Source: Gonapodya prolifera JEL478 (lineage: Eukaryota; Monoblepharomycota; Monoblepharidomycetes; Monoblepharidales; Gonapodyaceae). Taken from it: 64,000 bases of DNA. Below the pieces are notes generated by a model. That model ran no database searches. It saw nothing but the letters and a program-made list of their open reading frames with translations, and was not told the origin of the DNA. Of the stretch, positions 43,406 through 53,908 are shown in pieces (within the stretch, counting starts at the first letter, position 1; every line of letters starts with the position of its first letter). Both the position numbers and the translations under genes were made by a program. The DNA is taken from contig KQ965858.1 in the NCBI GenBank assembly GCA_001574975.1, forward strand, positions 1 to 64,000, written 5' to 3'.

Positions 43406-46400
43406 TCACTCTGTCTTCTCCCACCCAATCACCTGTTCTGTCTTGTAATATGTGCCGCGCTGTTGAATCATGCTGTACGGCCTAAGTGGAGACACGTCAA
43501 GTTCCGCGGGGAGATGACCGCGAGTAGAAAGACTCACTTGGCATTGGGATATGGGAAATCGGCGTACCCAATGTCACCCTCGTCGTCAGGGACACTTTCC
43601 ACGATAACGTGAGCGTTGGTACCTTTGATATCGACACAACACACCGGGATTCTCAGTTGCTCCGGCTTAAGGTCTCATCACAACCACCACAACTCACCAC
43701 CAGCGCCGAAACTATTCACCCCGCATCGCACAACACCATCACGCCTGGGCAACTTGGTCATGCCCTTACCCGGGCAAATCCGAATCTCGTCAGGGGGCAA
43801 AGGCACGCTTTACGACGTGACGGCATGAGACCGAAACGCCCGAACACCGGCGCTCAAAAACCACAACTTACTCGGTCCTCGGACTCGTGAAGTGCACCAA
43901 CGGCGGCGCCTCGCCGTGCCTCGCGATAAGAAGCGCCTTGAGCATGGACGTGATCCCCGACGCCGCCTCGGAATGACCTTTTGCGAAGCCCGCCCATCAG
44001 CACACGGTACATCCACACCACCCCCACACCGCACGAAGCACCACTCAAACTCACCATACAAGCTCTTGATCCCGCCCACAAGCACGCCGGTCCCGCCTCT
44101 GGGCTTCGCCTCCTCCCCGCCGTACACGGCCGCGATCGTCTGTAGCTCGCGTTTGTCGCCCGCCTGGGTGCCCGTCGCGTGGAGCTCGACGTAGTCCACG
44201 GCGTGCGGGGCGAGCCCCGCGCGCTGGTGGGCGAGGCGGAGGACACGGGATTGGCCGTCGAGCTGGGGGTGGGTGGAGGTGTGGTGGGTGGGTTGACGAT
44301 GCCGTGTGAGATGAAGGGGGACAAAAAGAGAGGGAGCGTAACGTTCACTCACGCTAGGCGTGGCCATTTGCCTCCCTGTGCGTCCGTTATGTCCCGCCGC
44401 GGAGCCCCTCACGATACCCAAAATCCTGTCTCCGTCCCTCTTCGCAGCGCTGAGCCTCTTGAGTACAAAAGCGACCTGGCGTCGTAACGAACGATAGTGC
44501 GACGTACCACAACACGTGAGCGTTTTCCACCACACGAGCAGCAACGCTAGAAACCCACCGCGCCTTCTCCGCGGGTGTAGCCGGTAACGTTGGGCGTCAG
44601 GACAGGGCTATGGTACGTCGGGCTCAAAATCCTGAGGAGATCGATGTGGGCGTATGAGGACTAGTCGCCGCGAGGTAGTGTGAGTGTGAGTGTTGCTGAC
44701 GGGGGAAAGCAGAGAGGGGAGCGTGCGACTCACGGGGTTGGTGATCACGTTCACACCCGCCGCGATAGCGGTTTCGGATTCGTGAGACAGGATGGATTGG
44801 CAGGCGTAGTGGACGGCGGCTTATGGTGGTGGCGGTTGGGTGGGGGTTGGGCGGGATGGCAATTGGCGATTGATTACGCGGCGGAGGGTGGAGAGCGGCA
44901 GTCAGTCCCACACCACACCACCCGCATCTAACCCCCACTGAACTCACTCAAACTGCCCGAACACGCCGTGTCGACATTCACGCTCGGGCCCGACAGGCCC
45001 AGGCAGTGCGAGACGCGGTTCGCGATGGAGAAGGGTAGGTAGCCGAAGTTTGAGGTTGGGGTTGCGGGGTTCTGAGAGGGCGTGGTGTGTCAGTGCGTGC
45101 CCGCTTGGCACTCGATCCGTCCGGCCGAGCTGAACGACCCTCGACCACTCTTTCGTCGAGCCACGCTCAACATTCGCTCCCTCCATACCCAAACAACCAA
45201 CCCCAATGTCCAACCTCGCACACCCCCCCGTCCCCCCACCCGCCGCACAAACACACCTGCAACGCCACACTCGCCGCATCCGCGACCCCCACACCGACGC
45301 CCACGAACACGCCCACCTCCGCGCGCGCGGCAGGCACGTAGCGGGTCGAGGGGTCCCAGTAAGGGTTTGAGGTGGTTGTGGTGGTTGAAGAGGAGGTGGA
45401 GGTGGAGGGACGCGGTGTGCCGGCGTTGAGGAGGGATTCGAAGCATACGAGGAGGGCGAGGCGTTGGTGGGGGTCTGTGTGTTTTGGGGAGTGGGATAGG
45501 AGGGTCGGGATTGTCAACGGATGGTAAGGTATTCAAACAGTGCGTCTCGCAAGAGACGTGCGAACGGCGGCGTGAGAGAGCTTCTTCCACAACAAGTCCA
45601 ATTCCAAGTCCAATGTGGTGACCTCTCTGTTCTGCTTCGAATCCCGCTCCATTTCACTTGGCTCCATGAAAAACTTCAACTCCAATGGCGTGCAGAGTCT
45701 GCTTCACTCCCTACACCGTGATCCTTCGGGCTTGGGCCTTGTTCTCGTTCCGTTCCGTTCCGCGAGAGTATTCCCCTTCGCGACTGGATCATTCGCCTCC
45801 GGCGGAGGATTACGCTGTGTGTGGGACCGTCGCCTCATTCAGCACTCTCGCTCATTGGCCTCGAACTCGGACTCGCTCTGCGAGGGTATTCCGCTTCGTG
45901 CGGTGTCATTCGCGCTCCGCGGCACATGGAGTACGCTCCGCGAGAGTACATTCCGCTTCGCACTTAATCATTCACCTCTGGCGGACGCCTCGGTCAGCGC
46001 TTCGCGCTTAGGCCTCGAAGACGTCCCTCCGCTCGCGTTGCTCGCTCCGGTCGGACTGACTCACCCATGTCAAGAACCTCCTGCTCTGTCAAATGGAAAA
46101 ACTCTGGGTCAAACTTCTCGAGCTGGTCATCCGACAGAAAGGCGCCCCGGGGCAGTTTCTTCTTGTTGGTCAGCTGTGCCGGGTCCGCCGGGTTTTCCAT
46201 TGTGGTGTCGGCAGGCGCGGGAGCGATGTTTGTGTTCCATCGCTTGTTGGGGGCTGGCGAGAATATGGGCTCGCCGGCAGACAGGATGCGCCAGAGATCG
46301 TCGGGGGAGTTGGCCGAGGGCAGGCGGCAGGACTGGCGTGGAGTTGTGGTGGGTGGTGGGGGTTGGAACGAGAGAAACAGGGCGAGGGAGGGATGAGGAG

Positions 46401-46520
46401 GGGAAAGAGAGCGATGATGGGTGCAGAAATAAGCGAGCTGCTCACCGCGCCGATGATTGCGATAGGCTCGTCCCACGGGGGTAGGGAGGGGCGTGACTGG
46501 GGAGATTCAGAGACAGGCAT
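43406..46520 (-). CDS. Stand-alone type I beta-ketoacyl synthase, 526 aa
   Basis: Twelve exons keep frame: 46446-46520, 46065-46332, 45257-45474, 44948-45071, 44734-44819, 44559-44660, 44353-44475, 44055-44262, 43872-43977, 43698-43807, 43538-43622, 43406-43481. The whole protein is one KS domain: IAIIGASCRLPSANSPDDLW, GAFLSDDQLEKFDPEFF, active-site Cys in VDTACSGSL, then TGYTRGEGA, active-site His in YVELHATGTQAGD, the second His in KSLYGHSEAASG, and NSFGAGGTNAHVIVE near the end. All three catalytic residues are present. No acyltransferase, reductase or carrier domain is encoded, so it must work with partners or as a condensing enzyme on CoA/ACP thioesters. It is head-to-head with an acyl-CoA ligase. 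Intron 2 (590 nt) starts with the intron-resident repeat. Confidence 0.88.
45735..46058 (-). repeat. Intron-resident structured repeat in ketosynthase intron 2
   Basis: In the sense of the host gene it starts at the donor (GTGAGTCAGTCCGACCGG), shares its first 33 nt with the Mbp1-like copy, then shows GAGGCCTAAGCGC-GAA-GCGCTGACC (core hairpin 45996-46008), CGCC/GGAGGCG modules and several CGCGGAGCG words. Confidence 0.85.
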
Positions 46521-47093
46521 TGCAGATGTCGGAGAGAGGACAGAGCGGCCGAGAGCGATGCGATTGCAGACGCAGCAGAGAGAGCGAGTGGGAGCAGTTG
46601 CGTGGTGGACTCAGCGCAGGAGAGTGCCGCTGGGTGCGTCCTTTTTCGCACCGGGTTGTTGCTGGCCTCACGGAAGACGGGTAAACTCGAGTCCGAAGAC
46701 GTTGCGCGTTCGCACGTGCACATGCCAAGCACTCTCTGCGCAACGCTCGCTCTTCCTCTGCTGCTACTCCTGCGCCACCCAGTCCAGCGTGCCTCCGCAC
46801 TCTCCCCCTCCACCGCATGCAATTCTACACATCGCATCTCCCCGCGTCGCTGCACATTCCACATTACCCCACACCCCGCACTTTTACCTGCCAATAACTC
46901 AGCGTCCCTTCCTTTAGGTGCACTCGTGTGCCCTTTGCTCTCAAAAACCAGGTTCAATCGTCCCGCTGCTGAGCGCCCTTTATCGGCTGAACAACACCCT
47001 TTGTGCCGGCCAGTCCCCTCTTGACATAAACTCCACTGCCCCGCCCCCTCTCTCCCCCGTCTGCCCACTCCCCACCCACTCTCTTCACCGGAA
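46521..47093. promoter_or_regulatory. Bidirectional promoter of ketosynthase and acyl-CoA ligase
   Basis: 573 bases between two divergent start codons. No TATA box is certain on either side. A C/T-rich tract (47040-47085) lies just before the ligase start, common in fungal promoters. Confidence 0.55.
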
Positions 47094-50000
47094 ATGGTCC
47101 ACATCAAGGCCGCGTCGTCGGCATCGCTGCCAGACGCGCACGTCAACTGCGCGCACTTTGTCTTCAACTCACCTTACCTTGCCGGTGAGGACCTCGACGC
47201 CAAAACGGCCATCATCGTGAGTACTCTCCGTCCACACCCTCTCCCCCGCTGCTCTCCTCCTGCCCCCGCCGGATACCCCCGTGGCCCCACCCTCCTTTCC
47301 GTCACCATCGGGAACCGCCCTTCTCTCCTCTCTCCCTATCGACACTCGACACTCCTCGGAACAAACACGATTGGCTCATTGGTGACCTTCGTGACCACTC
47401 TGGACCTACGATGGCACCGCCCTGTGTTTCTTTTTTATTTTGGCCAATGGGAGACATGATCAGGGGCAGGGCCCGCTTTGCTTGACGCATATGATGGTCA
47501 CTCCAGAGAGAGAGAGCACGGATGGACCCAGTCAAAAAGGGAGATTTCACGGGATTTCACAGACTGAACTGAACCGTCTGCTGATGTGTTCCCGCCCACA
47601 TTCGGCATGGAAGGACTTGAGAGATTCTCATCGGGATTGTTTGCAGACTGGACTGAACCACATTATTCGTTGCGGAAGGACTCGGTTCTCAGCGGGATTG
47701 GTCACAGACTGAACCGTCTGATGATGTGTTCCCACACATTATTCGTCGCGGAAGGACTCGGTTCTCACCGGGATTGGTCACAGACTGAACCGTCTGCTGA
47801 TTTGCTCCCCACATGATTCTCAATTACCGGAAGGACTCGGTTCTCAGCGGAATCGGTCACAAACCGGATCGCCTGCGTCACACGACTGACCTGCCTGCTC
47901 ATGCATCCCACACCGTTCCCACCCCCCACCACCACCACCCGCAGGACCCCACCACATCCACCCGCCTGACCTACGCCCGTCTCTTCCACCTCGCACGGAC
48001 CTTCTCCCGGGGCCTTCTCGCCTTATTCCCCTCCGCCGTCCCCTCCTCCACCCCGTCCCCGTCTCCTTCCCCCGCTGGCACTCCCACAAACCGCATCGTG
48101 ATCACGATCTTCTCCCCCAACGACATCCTGTACCCCGTCGTGTCACTCGGCGCCATACTGTGCAACGACTACCTCGAGGGAAACGGCATGGGACGGGACT
48201 GTGTCGTCGTGAGCACGACCAATGCGGCGTTGACGAGCTATGAGTGCGCGAGCCAGTGGGGTGAGTTTTTGTGGGGAGGGGGGGAGGGGGGGACGGGGGG
48301 AGTGGGCTTTTGGAGGTGGGAAAGGCAGTGGTCGTGGTGTTTGGGATGGGGGGAGATAGACTGGAATGGATCTGAGGGTCGGATGGTCGTAGAAGTGGAA
48401 GTTACTGGCACCACGCCACCAAATCTTTCGACGAGGGAAGGCGATGGTGGTGGTGTTCGGGATCGCGTCATGGGGGGGGGGGGGAATGGGTGCGGTTTCG
48501 GTCTGATTGTCTCTTTGGCTGGGGACCTGGAAGTTGGAATGGAATGGATATAAGTCGGATGGACGTCGGAGAGGACACATAGACTGCCACGACACCAAGT
48601 GAAAGATATCTCATTTGCGCCCATGGGACCTTCTCGAAACGAGTCGAGCCGGACCTGGACTGTTTAATTGTCATCGGAAGTCGTCTTCTCACACCAACAA
48701 CCCTTTTCCCCCTTCCCCACTCCCACTCACACTCCCAGCCTCAACCTCGCCCGCCCTCCTGGTCGCGCACCCGTCCCTCCTCCCACGCGCGCGCGACGCT
48801 TGGTCCAAACTCGGCCGCGACTCCTCCACCATCATTGCTCTCGACGCCCCCGGGTGGTGCGTGGAGGATTCCCCGCCCGCGGGGCAGTACGACGCCGCGG
48901 CGGAGAGCGGCAAGAACGGCGAACGCACGATGGCGGAGGTCCTGCAGGCCGGCATGGCCGCTGCTCAGCGTGGAGCGGTGGCGCCGGCGGCGGAGTCGGA
49001 GTCGGCGGCAGTGCCCCACACCAACGGGACTGCCAACGGGATGACCAACGGGGCGACCAACGGCACGGTCGCCCACCCGCCGCTCCCCTCCCCCACGGCC
49101 TTCATCCTGTTCTCCTCCGGCACGACGTCGGGCAAATCCACCCCCGTGCCCATCACGCACCGCAACATCGTGTCCACGCTTCGGTCCCTTGTCGGAGCCG
49201 AAGTTCTCACCCCGCAGCGTGACGGTGAACCCGCGATAAGGCCCAAGAAGGATGTTGTTATGGTACGTGTGTGTGTGGTACGGGGGTTGTTGTGGACATG
49301 GGGACGTGGGGCTCATAAAGTTGCTGGACTCGGTCTCGTGTGCAGGGTGTGGTCCCGCTGTTCCACGCGTTCGGCATGTTCAATTTGTGCTTTACGTCGT
49401 TGTATTCCGTGAGTCTTTTGCAACTGTTCGGTGCCCTATCGTTTTCACATCAAGCACCTCGCGCAGGGCCTTACCATCGTCCTCTTCTCAAAATTCGACG
49501 CCAATCGCGTCGTGGACTCGATTGACGAGTTTAGCGTTAACATCGGTTTCGGTGCGTTTCCTGCCCCGGCAGGTGTGGTAATAGAGGGGCACGTCTTACT
49601 TTCAAAACTGACGTGTTTGTATTGTGTCGTAGTCGTGCCGCCCATGCTGCTCATGATGACCCGCGTCATGGAAAAGGTAAGCTTCATCTCTGCTCCCTTC
49701 AATTACCCCACCACCAACATACTCCCATTCGCTCACCCCCAGCGCACCACCAACTTTCATCCGACCCTGCGATGGCTCCAATCCGCTGCAGCTCCGCTCC
49801 TGGGCGAAGTCATCGCTGGCGTGCGAAGAGTGTTTGATCGCGATGTGTTGCGAAACGGGTTCGGGATGACGGAAATCGTGGCGACCATGATCGCCACTGG
49901 AGTCGGGGGTGAGTTTGTGAGCAAGAAAATGGTTCATTGGTCCCGTGCTGACACTTTCCCGTCCCCCGCCACCTCTGATCCGCTCCAGAACCCCTCTCGG

Positions 50001-50937
50001 AGGGCTTCGCCGGTCGGCTCAACCCCAACAACGAGGCCAAGATCGTGCACCCCGAGACGGGCGAGCATGTCGGGTACAACGAGCCTGGTGGGTCCTCCCC
50101 CGTAGTGGTGTCGTGTGGACCTTAGCTCACTGCCCCCTCCCTCAACCAACTGTGACCGTGATCCATTAAAGGCGAGCTTTACGTCCGCGGACCTCAAGTG
50201 ATTGAGTACAAGATGGACGGGTCCGTGATGGTGGACGCTGAGGGGTGGTTACACACGTAGGTTGAGTGTAGAGCTGATTTGTCGAAAAGGTGAATGTTGT
50301 GACCAAGTGCCATCTGTTTTGGAACAGCGGTGATGTCGCGACGGTGGATGAGACGAATAATTTTGTGATTCGGGATCGAATCAGAGTGAGTCCCGGTGGC
50401 TGTGGTTGTGGCATGAAAAGTGTTTCCTAACGAGTGGGTTTTGGTGCGGTAGGAAATGATCAAGGTGAATGGAATCTCTGTCGCTCCGGCAGACATCGAG
50501 ACGGTGTTACTGGATCACCCGTACGTGGTTGATGCGGTGAGTGCGCACCCCGTACTTCGCATGGTTTCATGTTCTCAAGGAGCGGTGTCACACCCATCCG
50601 TCCAGGCCGTAATATCGATCCCACACCCTTCGGCTGGCGAGTGTCCGAAAGCTTTCGTGGTAATGCACCCGGACAAGGTAGCGCCGTTGTACGAAGAGCA
50701 CGGAGGAGACGAGGAGAAAGTCCGTGGTGTGGTGCGGGATTCGCTCAAAGCGTGGTCTAAGGAGAGAATGGCCAGGTAGGTTTCCAGCGAGAATTGCGGG
50801 GGAGTTGCGTGCCGTTTCGGTGACGCATGCGGCTATTGTACAGGCATAAGCAGCCAGATGGTGGTATTGAGTTTGTGAAAGAGATACCAAAGAACCCCAG
50901 CGGAAAGATTTTGAGGAGGTTGTTGAAGGGGCTGTGA
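47094..50937 (+). CDS. AMP-dependent acyl-CoA synthetase/ligase, 636 aa
   Basis: Thirteen exons keep frame: 47094-47216, 47945-48260, 48739-49262, 49346-49408, 49467-49551, 49633-49676, 49743-49908, 49989-50087, 50172-50256, 50328-50385, 50453-50536, 50606-50775, 50844-50937. Adenylation motifs in order: phosphate loop FSSGTTSGKSTPVPITHRN, VPLFHAFGMFN, VVPPMLLM, GFGMTEI, GELYVRGPQV, the hinge FVIRDRIREMIKVNG, and the catalytic lysine in NPSGKILRR. Such enzymes activate a carboxylate as AMP then CoA ester (4-coumarate/medium-chain ligase group); the substrate is not readable. The C-terminus KGL is not a clear peroxisomal tag. A TNGTANGMTNGATNG low-complexity insert precedes the phosphate loop, whose usual Lys after Pro is absent. 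Divergent from the ketosynthase. Confidence 0.9.
47560..47880 (+). repeat. About 100-bp tandem repeat inside ligase intron 1
   Basis: About four imperfect units, each containing GAAGGACTCGGTTCTCA, GGGATTGGTCACAGACTGAA and CCGTCTGCTGATGTG-like words. They fill much of the 728-nt first intron (47217-47944), by far the longest in this gene. Confidence 0.75.
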
Positions 50938-51212
50938 AGGTGGTGAGACAAAGGATGAAAAATGCGGATATGTTATTTTATTGGAGGTCGTCGGTTCGTA
51001 AGTTTGGTGAGATCGGATATCGCAGTATATCATGATGGTTTGCATTTATTGAGTGGTGAACAGAAAGCAAATACGAATTCAAACATTCTATCACAGAATT
51101 GAATTGAATACAACAATTGCATTCATTGTTTCAGCTTTGGAGTTAGACTGACATGATACCGGACTGAAAGAGTCCAAGAAAGAAAGGGGAAACGAACAAA
51201 CTCCCGATCATT

Positions 51213-51743
51213 GTGGCCACAACAGACACGAAAATGGACGACATTCTGCCCATTCTGCGCTCACTTGCGGCAGATACGCTGTTACACACCGCGGAGGATG
51301 CGTGGTTTTCGCTGGCAGATCCGGACACGAGACGGTGCGCGGCGTTTTCCTCCCATTCTTTCCTGTACTCTTCTGACTACGATCTCAAATCAACAAGACG
51401 ATGCGCATGGCCTGTCCCTCGCTACATGTACGTGTCTACCCGCTCCTCTCTCCACCTTTCAACCTACACCTTGCCCTCCACTTACACCGCACTCAGATCC
51501 CCATCCGACCCCCCGGCGACACTTGCAGACCCCCTCCCCACGCACGATTCCCCAGATTCCCATCGCAACGATGACGAATGGGTCGTCGAGACTGTACAAT
51601 CCATCGAGCTCACCCGAGTGTCCAAGCGCAGCGACCACGCTGACGCTGACCCTGTCCGGGCAGGCAGCGAGGCAATGGTCAGGAGCACGCTCGAGACCGT
51701 GTGGAGGATGCAGTGTGCATCGAATTTACAGAAGGATACGTGA
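51213..51743 (+). CDS. Hypothetical protein, about 176 aa
   Basis: Open frame with MDDILPILRSLAADTLLHTA near its start (an alternative ATG at 51234), then a Ser/Thr/Pro-rich middle and an acidic end with SEAMVRSTLETVWRMQCA. No family recognised. It overlaps a short minus-strand frame (51143-51328) with one hydrophobic segment, and I cannot decide between them with certainty. Confidence 0.35.
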   Translation: MATTDTKMDDILPILRSLAADTLLHTAEDAWFSLADPDTRRCAAFSSHSFLYSSDYDLKSTRRCAWPVPRYMYVSTRSSLHLSTYTLPSTYTALRSPSDPPATLADPLPTHDSPDSHRNDDEWVVETVQSIELTRVSKRSDHADADPVRAGSEAMVRSTLETVWRMQCASNLQKDT

Positions 51744-52622
51744 GTTTGTGGAGAGAGATGTGGGTAACAAGAAGGAGGAACTGTAGGAAAAGCTGGACCC
51801 CACCAAACGCACTCTCTCGTGTGGTACCCAAGCTTGTCCGCTTAGCCACGAGAGAGGAGATCGGTCGGGACTGCACTCCTCTCTCATGGCCTCAAGGACA
51901 AACGAATCGATTAGGCATTCTCTTATGTTGGAGATGAGCGCTGCGCCATCCGAGTGGTGGCTCCGCGAATGACGAGAATAGTGATGTGCTGCATTTTTTT
52001 TGCGTGCGAGGTGAAAGTCTGGTGGATCTATGTAACCACAGTATTCTGATTGTTTCATACTTCCCCCGCCGTCCCACCGGCTCTGCCGTCTCACCCCTAT
52101 TGGCACCCCATATCAATCAATCCCCACCAAAAGTGCTAGAACCAACTTCCTCGGATGGAAACAAATCGTCGACCTCCTCCCCTGCAACAAAACGGTGCGA
52201 CACAATATTCGCCGGCGTATGAAACGCCTTGAGCGAATTACAAAGGCGGATCCATTTCGGCGGCGACAGCGACGGGGTAATGTTTCAGCGGGGGGCGGAC
52301 AATCGGCGACGTCTGGAGTCCCGGAGTAGTGTAAGCGATACCCGGTACGGACGGCGTCAGCGAGAACGCTTGACGTGTACCGCAAAGTATCATGGTGGGA
52401 GCGTGTGTCGGAGTGTATTTGCATTACATCTGAACTTGATCATTTCGAATATACGAACTTCATCCCTCAGGCAGCATTCCACCCTCCAAGGCCTGACTGA
52501 GTGAAAGAATAGGTACATTAATTATGACACAGCGAAAATCAATACAGAGAGCAAGCGAGAGTGGTACAGCATCCAGACAGTTCACTACCCAAGAGGAAGA
52601 CGGAGACAAATCCAAAAGCTAA
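51744..52622. other. Intergenic, nothing recognised
   Basis: About 880 bases with only short overlapping frames on both strands and no repeats. Confidence 0.45.
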
Positions 52623-53484
52623 TTGCAGTGGCCAATGAGGAGTGCAGCATTTATCAAACCTCATTGCATCCATATTACAGATTATTCCGATTGTAACATT
52701 GATGCCAGCATATGTACGAGAGTGCCCAAAGGGATTAATGTCAATTTGCGCGGTCATCTTTCTTCGATGCCCAACACGTCCCCTTGGGATGTTCCATCTG
52801 GCACCGACGTGTATGACTTGAGCGTGCTCATGTCGCCAAGTGCTCTGTACGCGATGGCACTCCACTCGGGTACGGTGGCTAGTTGGCCTTTGGTCAAGTT
52901 TGCAGAGAGGAGGCTGATCGACATTGCTGGTCACCCTGACAGCGACGCGCTTGTTTTTGGCAGAACGTCAATCGAAGCCTATTGTTTCATCCTTGATAAT
53001 CTGCCACCAAAAGACAGAAAAGGTCTTGAGCCTCGCTTCGTCAATGTCAAACGATGCACCGGTTTGGCACTGAGTAAAGAGGATGTACGAACACTCTTCT
53101 CTCACGCCAGCTTGGACGAAGAATGTGTTTCCGTGTTGGAAGGACTGTGGCGTGAAGTTGGTGACGAAACAGCTGTCCTTGATGCAGCCGCAGAAGTCTT
53201 GCTTTACAGAGTAAAGGACTCCACTCTTGACGTTTTTCTTGGCGTGGAAGACATGCCTGCGGGGGAGTTGAGCGACGGTGGACTTTTGGGGAAACTTTTG
53301 TCACACCAAGCACTGGCTTGACTCCCAAACCAGACAAAGGGTGTGGAGCTATGTAAATTTTGAGCTGTCTCCGGGAAAAGGACGTGAAAGGGTCCTCCGG
53401 ATTGCCGCGACAGTTGACAAAGAGGGAAGGCTTCCTGAGCGGGATCCACGATGGCAAACAGGGGCTCTGATCATAGCTAGGTGA
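52623..53484 (+). CDS. Hypothetical protein, about 230-280 aa
   Basis: A frame of 232 codons (52623-53321) of ordinary protein composition, with helices such as LYAMALHSGTVASWPLVKFA and LEGLWREVGDETAVLDAAAE. After about 53270 a second frame continues with protein-like sequence (RVWSYVNFELSPGKGRERVL ... LIIAR) to 53484. Either a short intron lies near 53270, the gene is frameshifted, or the second frame is chance. No family recognised. Confidence 0.45.
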
Positions 53485-53908
53485 GACGTACATCATATTA
53501 ATGCTCTTTCCCTCGATAATATTGAACCCACATCATATGCAGACCAGTAGTAACATAATCTTCCACTGCTCTATGCAAAAGAGCTACTGTATCTTTTCTC
53601 TCTATTGCAGGGGACAGGACAACAGAGTTCCGTGAAGCGGCTCCGTCCCCGTGCATATGCCCGCCGACATGGCGATGAATCACTCCGCTCAAAAGTTGAC
53701 CTCCTGCACACATCACACCTGACCTTCATTGTGGTTGGTAGCGGCGCCGTCCTTGGCGCGGAATGATGTCAACACACTTTCAAGTAGTAGGTTATCTGAG
53801 TGAGAAAATTGAGTAATACCATTCTTCCAGAGATGAATGGTCCCTGTGGACAAGATGCTGTGGTAAAGAAAGCTCACCCGACCGTCACGTGTGAGCCCCA
53901 CCGAACGT
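53485..53908. other. Intergenic, nothing recognised
   Basis: About 420 bases before the TBC gene. No repeats or clear core promoter. Confidence 0.5.

Noticed and set aside
45615-46484. A 289-codon plus-strand frame across the ketosynthase intron and exon 2
   Set aside because: It runs through the intron repeat and antisense to a motif-rich KS exon, so it is a by-product.
43406-46520. The ketosynthase as part of a full multidomain polyketide synthase
   Set aside because: The spliced frame ends about 35 residues after NAHVIVE, and no AT, DH, KR or ACP motifs occur in the flanks.
47560-47880. CRISPR-like array
   Set aside because: Units are about 100 bp, imperfect and inside a spliced intron of a fungal gene; there is no constant-repeat and unique-spacer pattern.
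51143-51328. Minus-strand 61-codon frame with one hydrophobic segment
   Set aside because: Too short to support alone and overlaps a longer plus-strand frame; kept only as an alternative.
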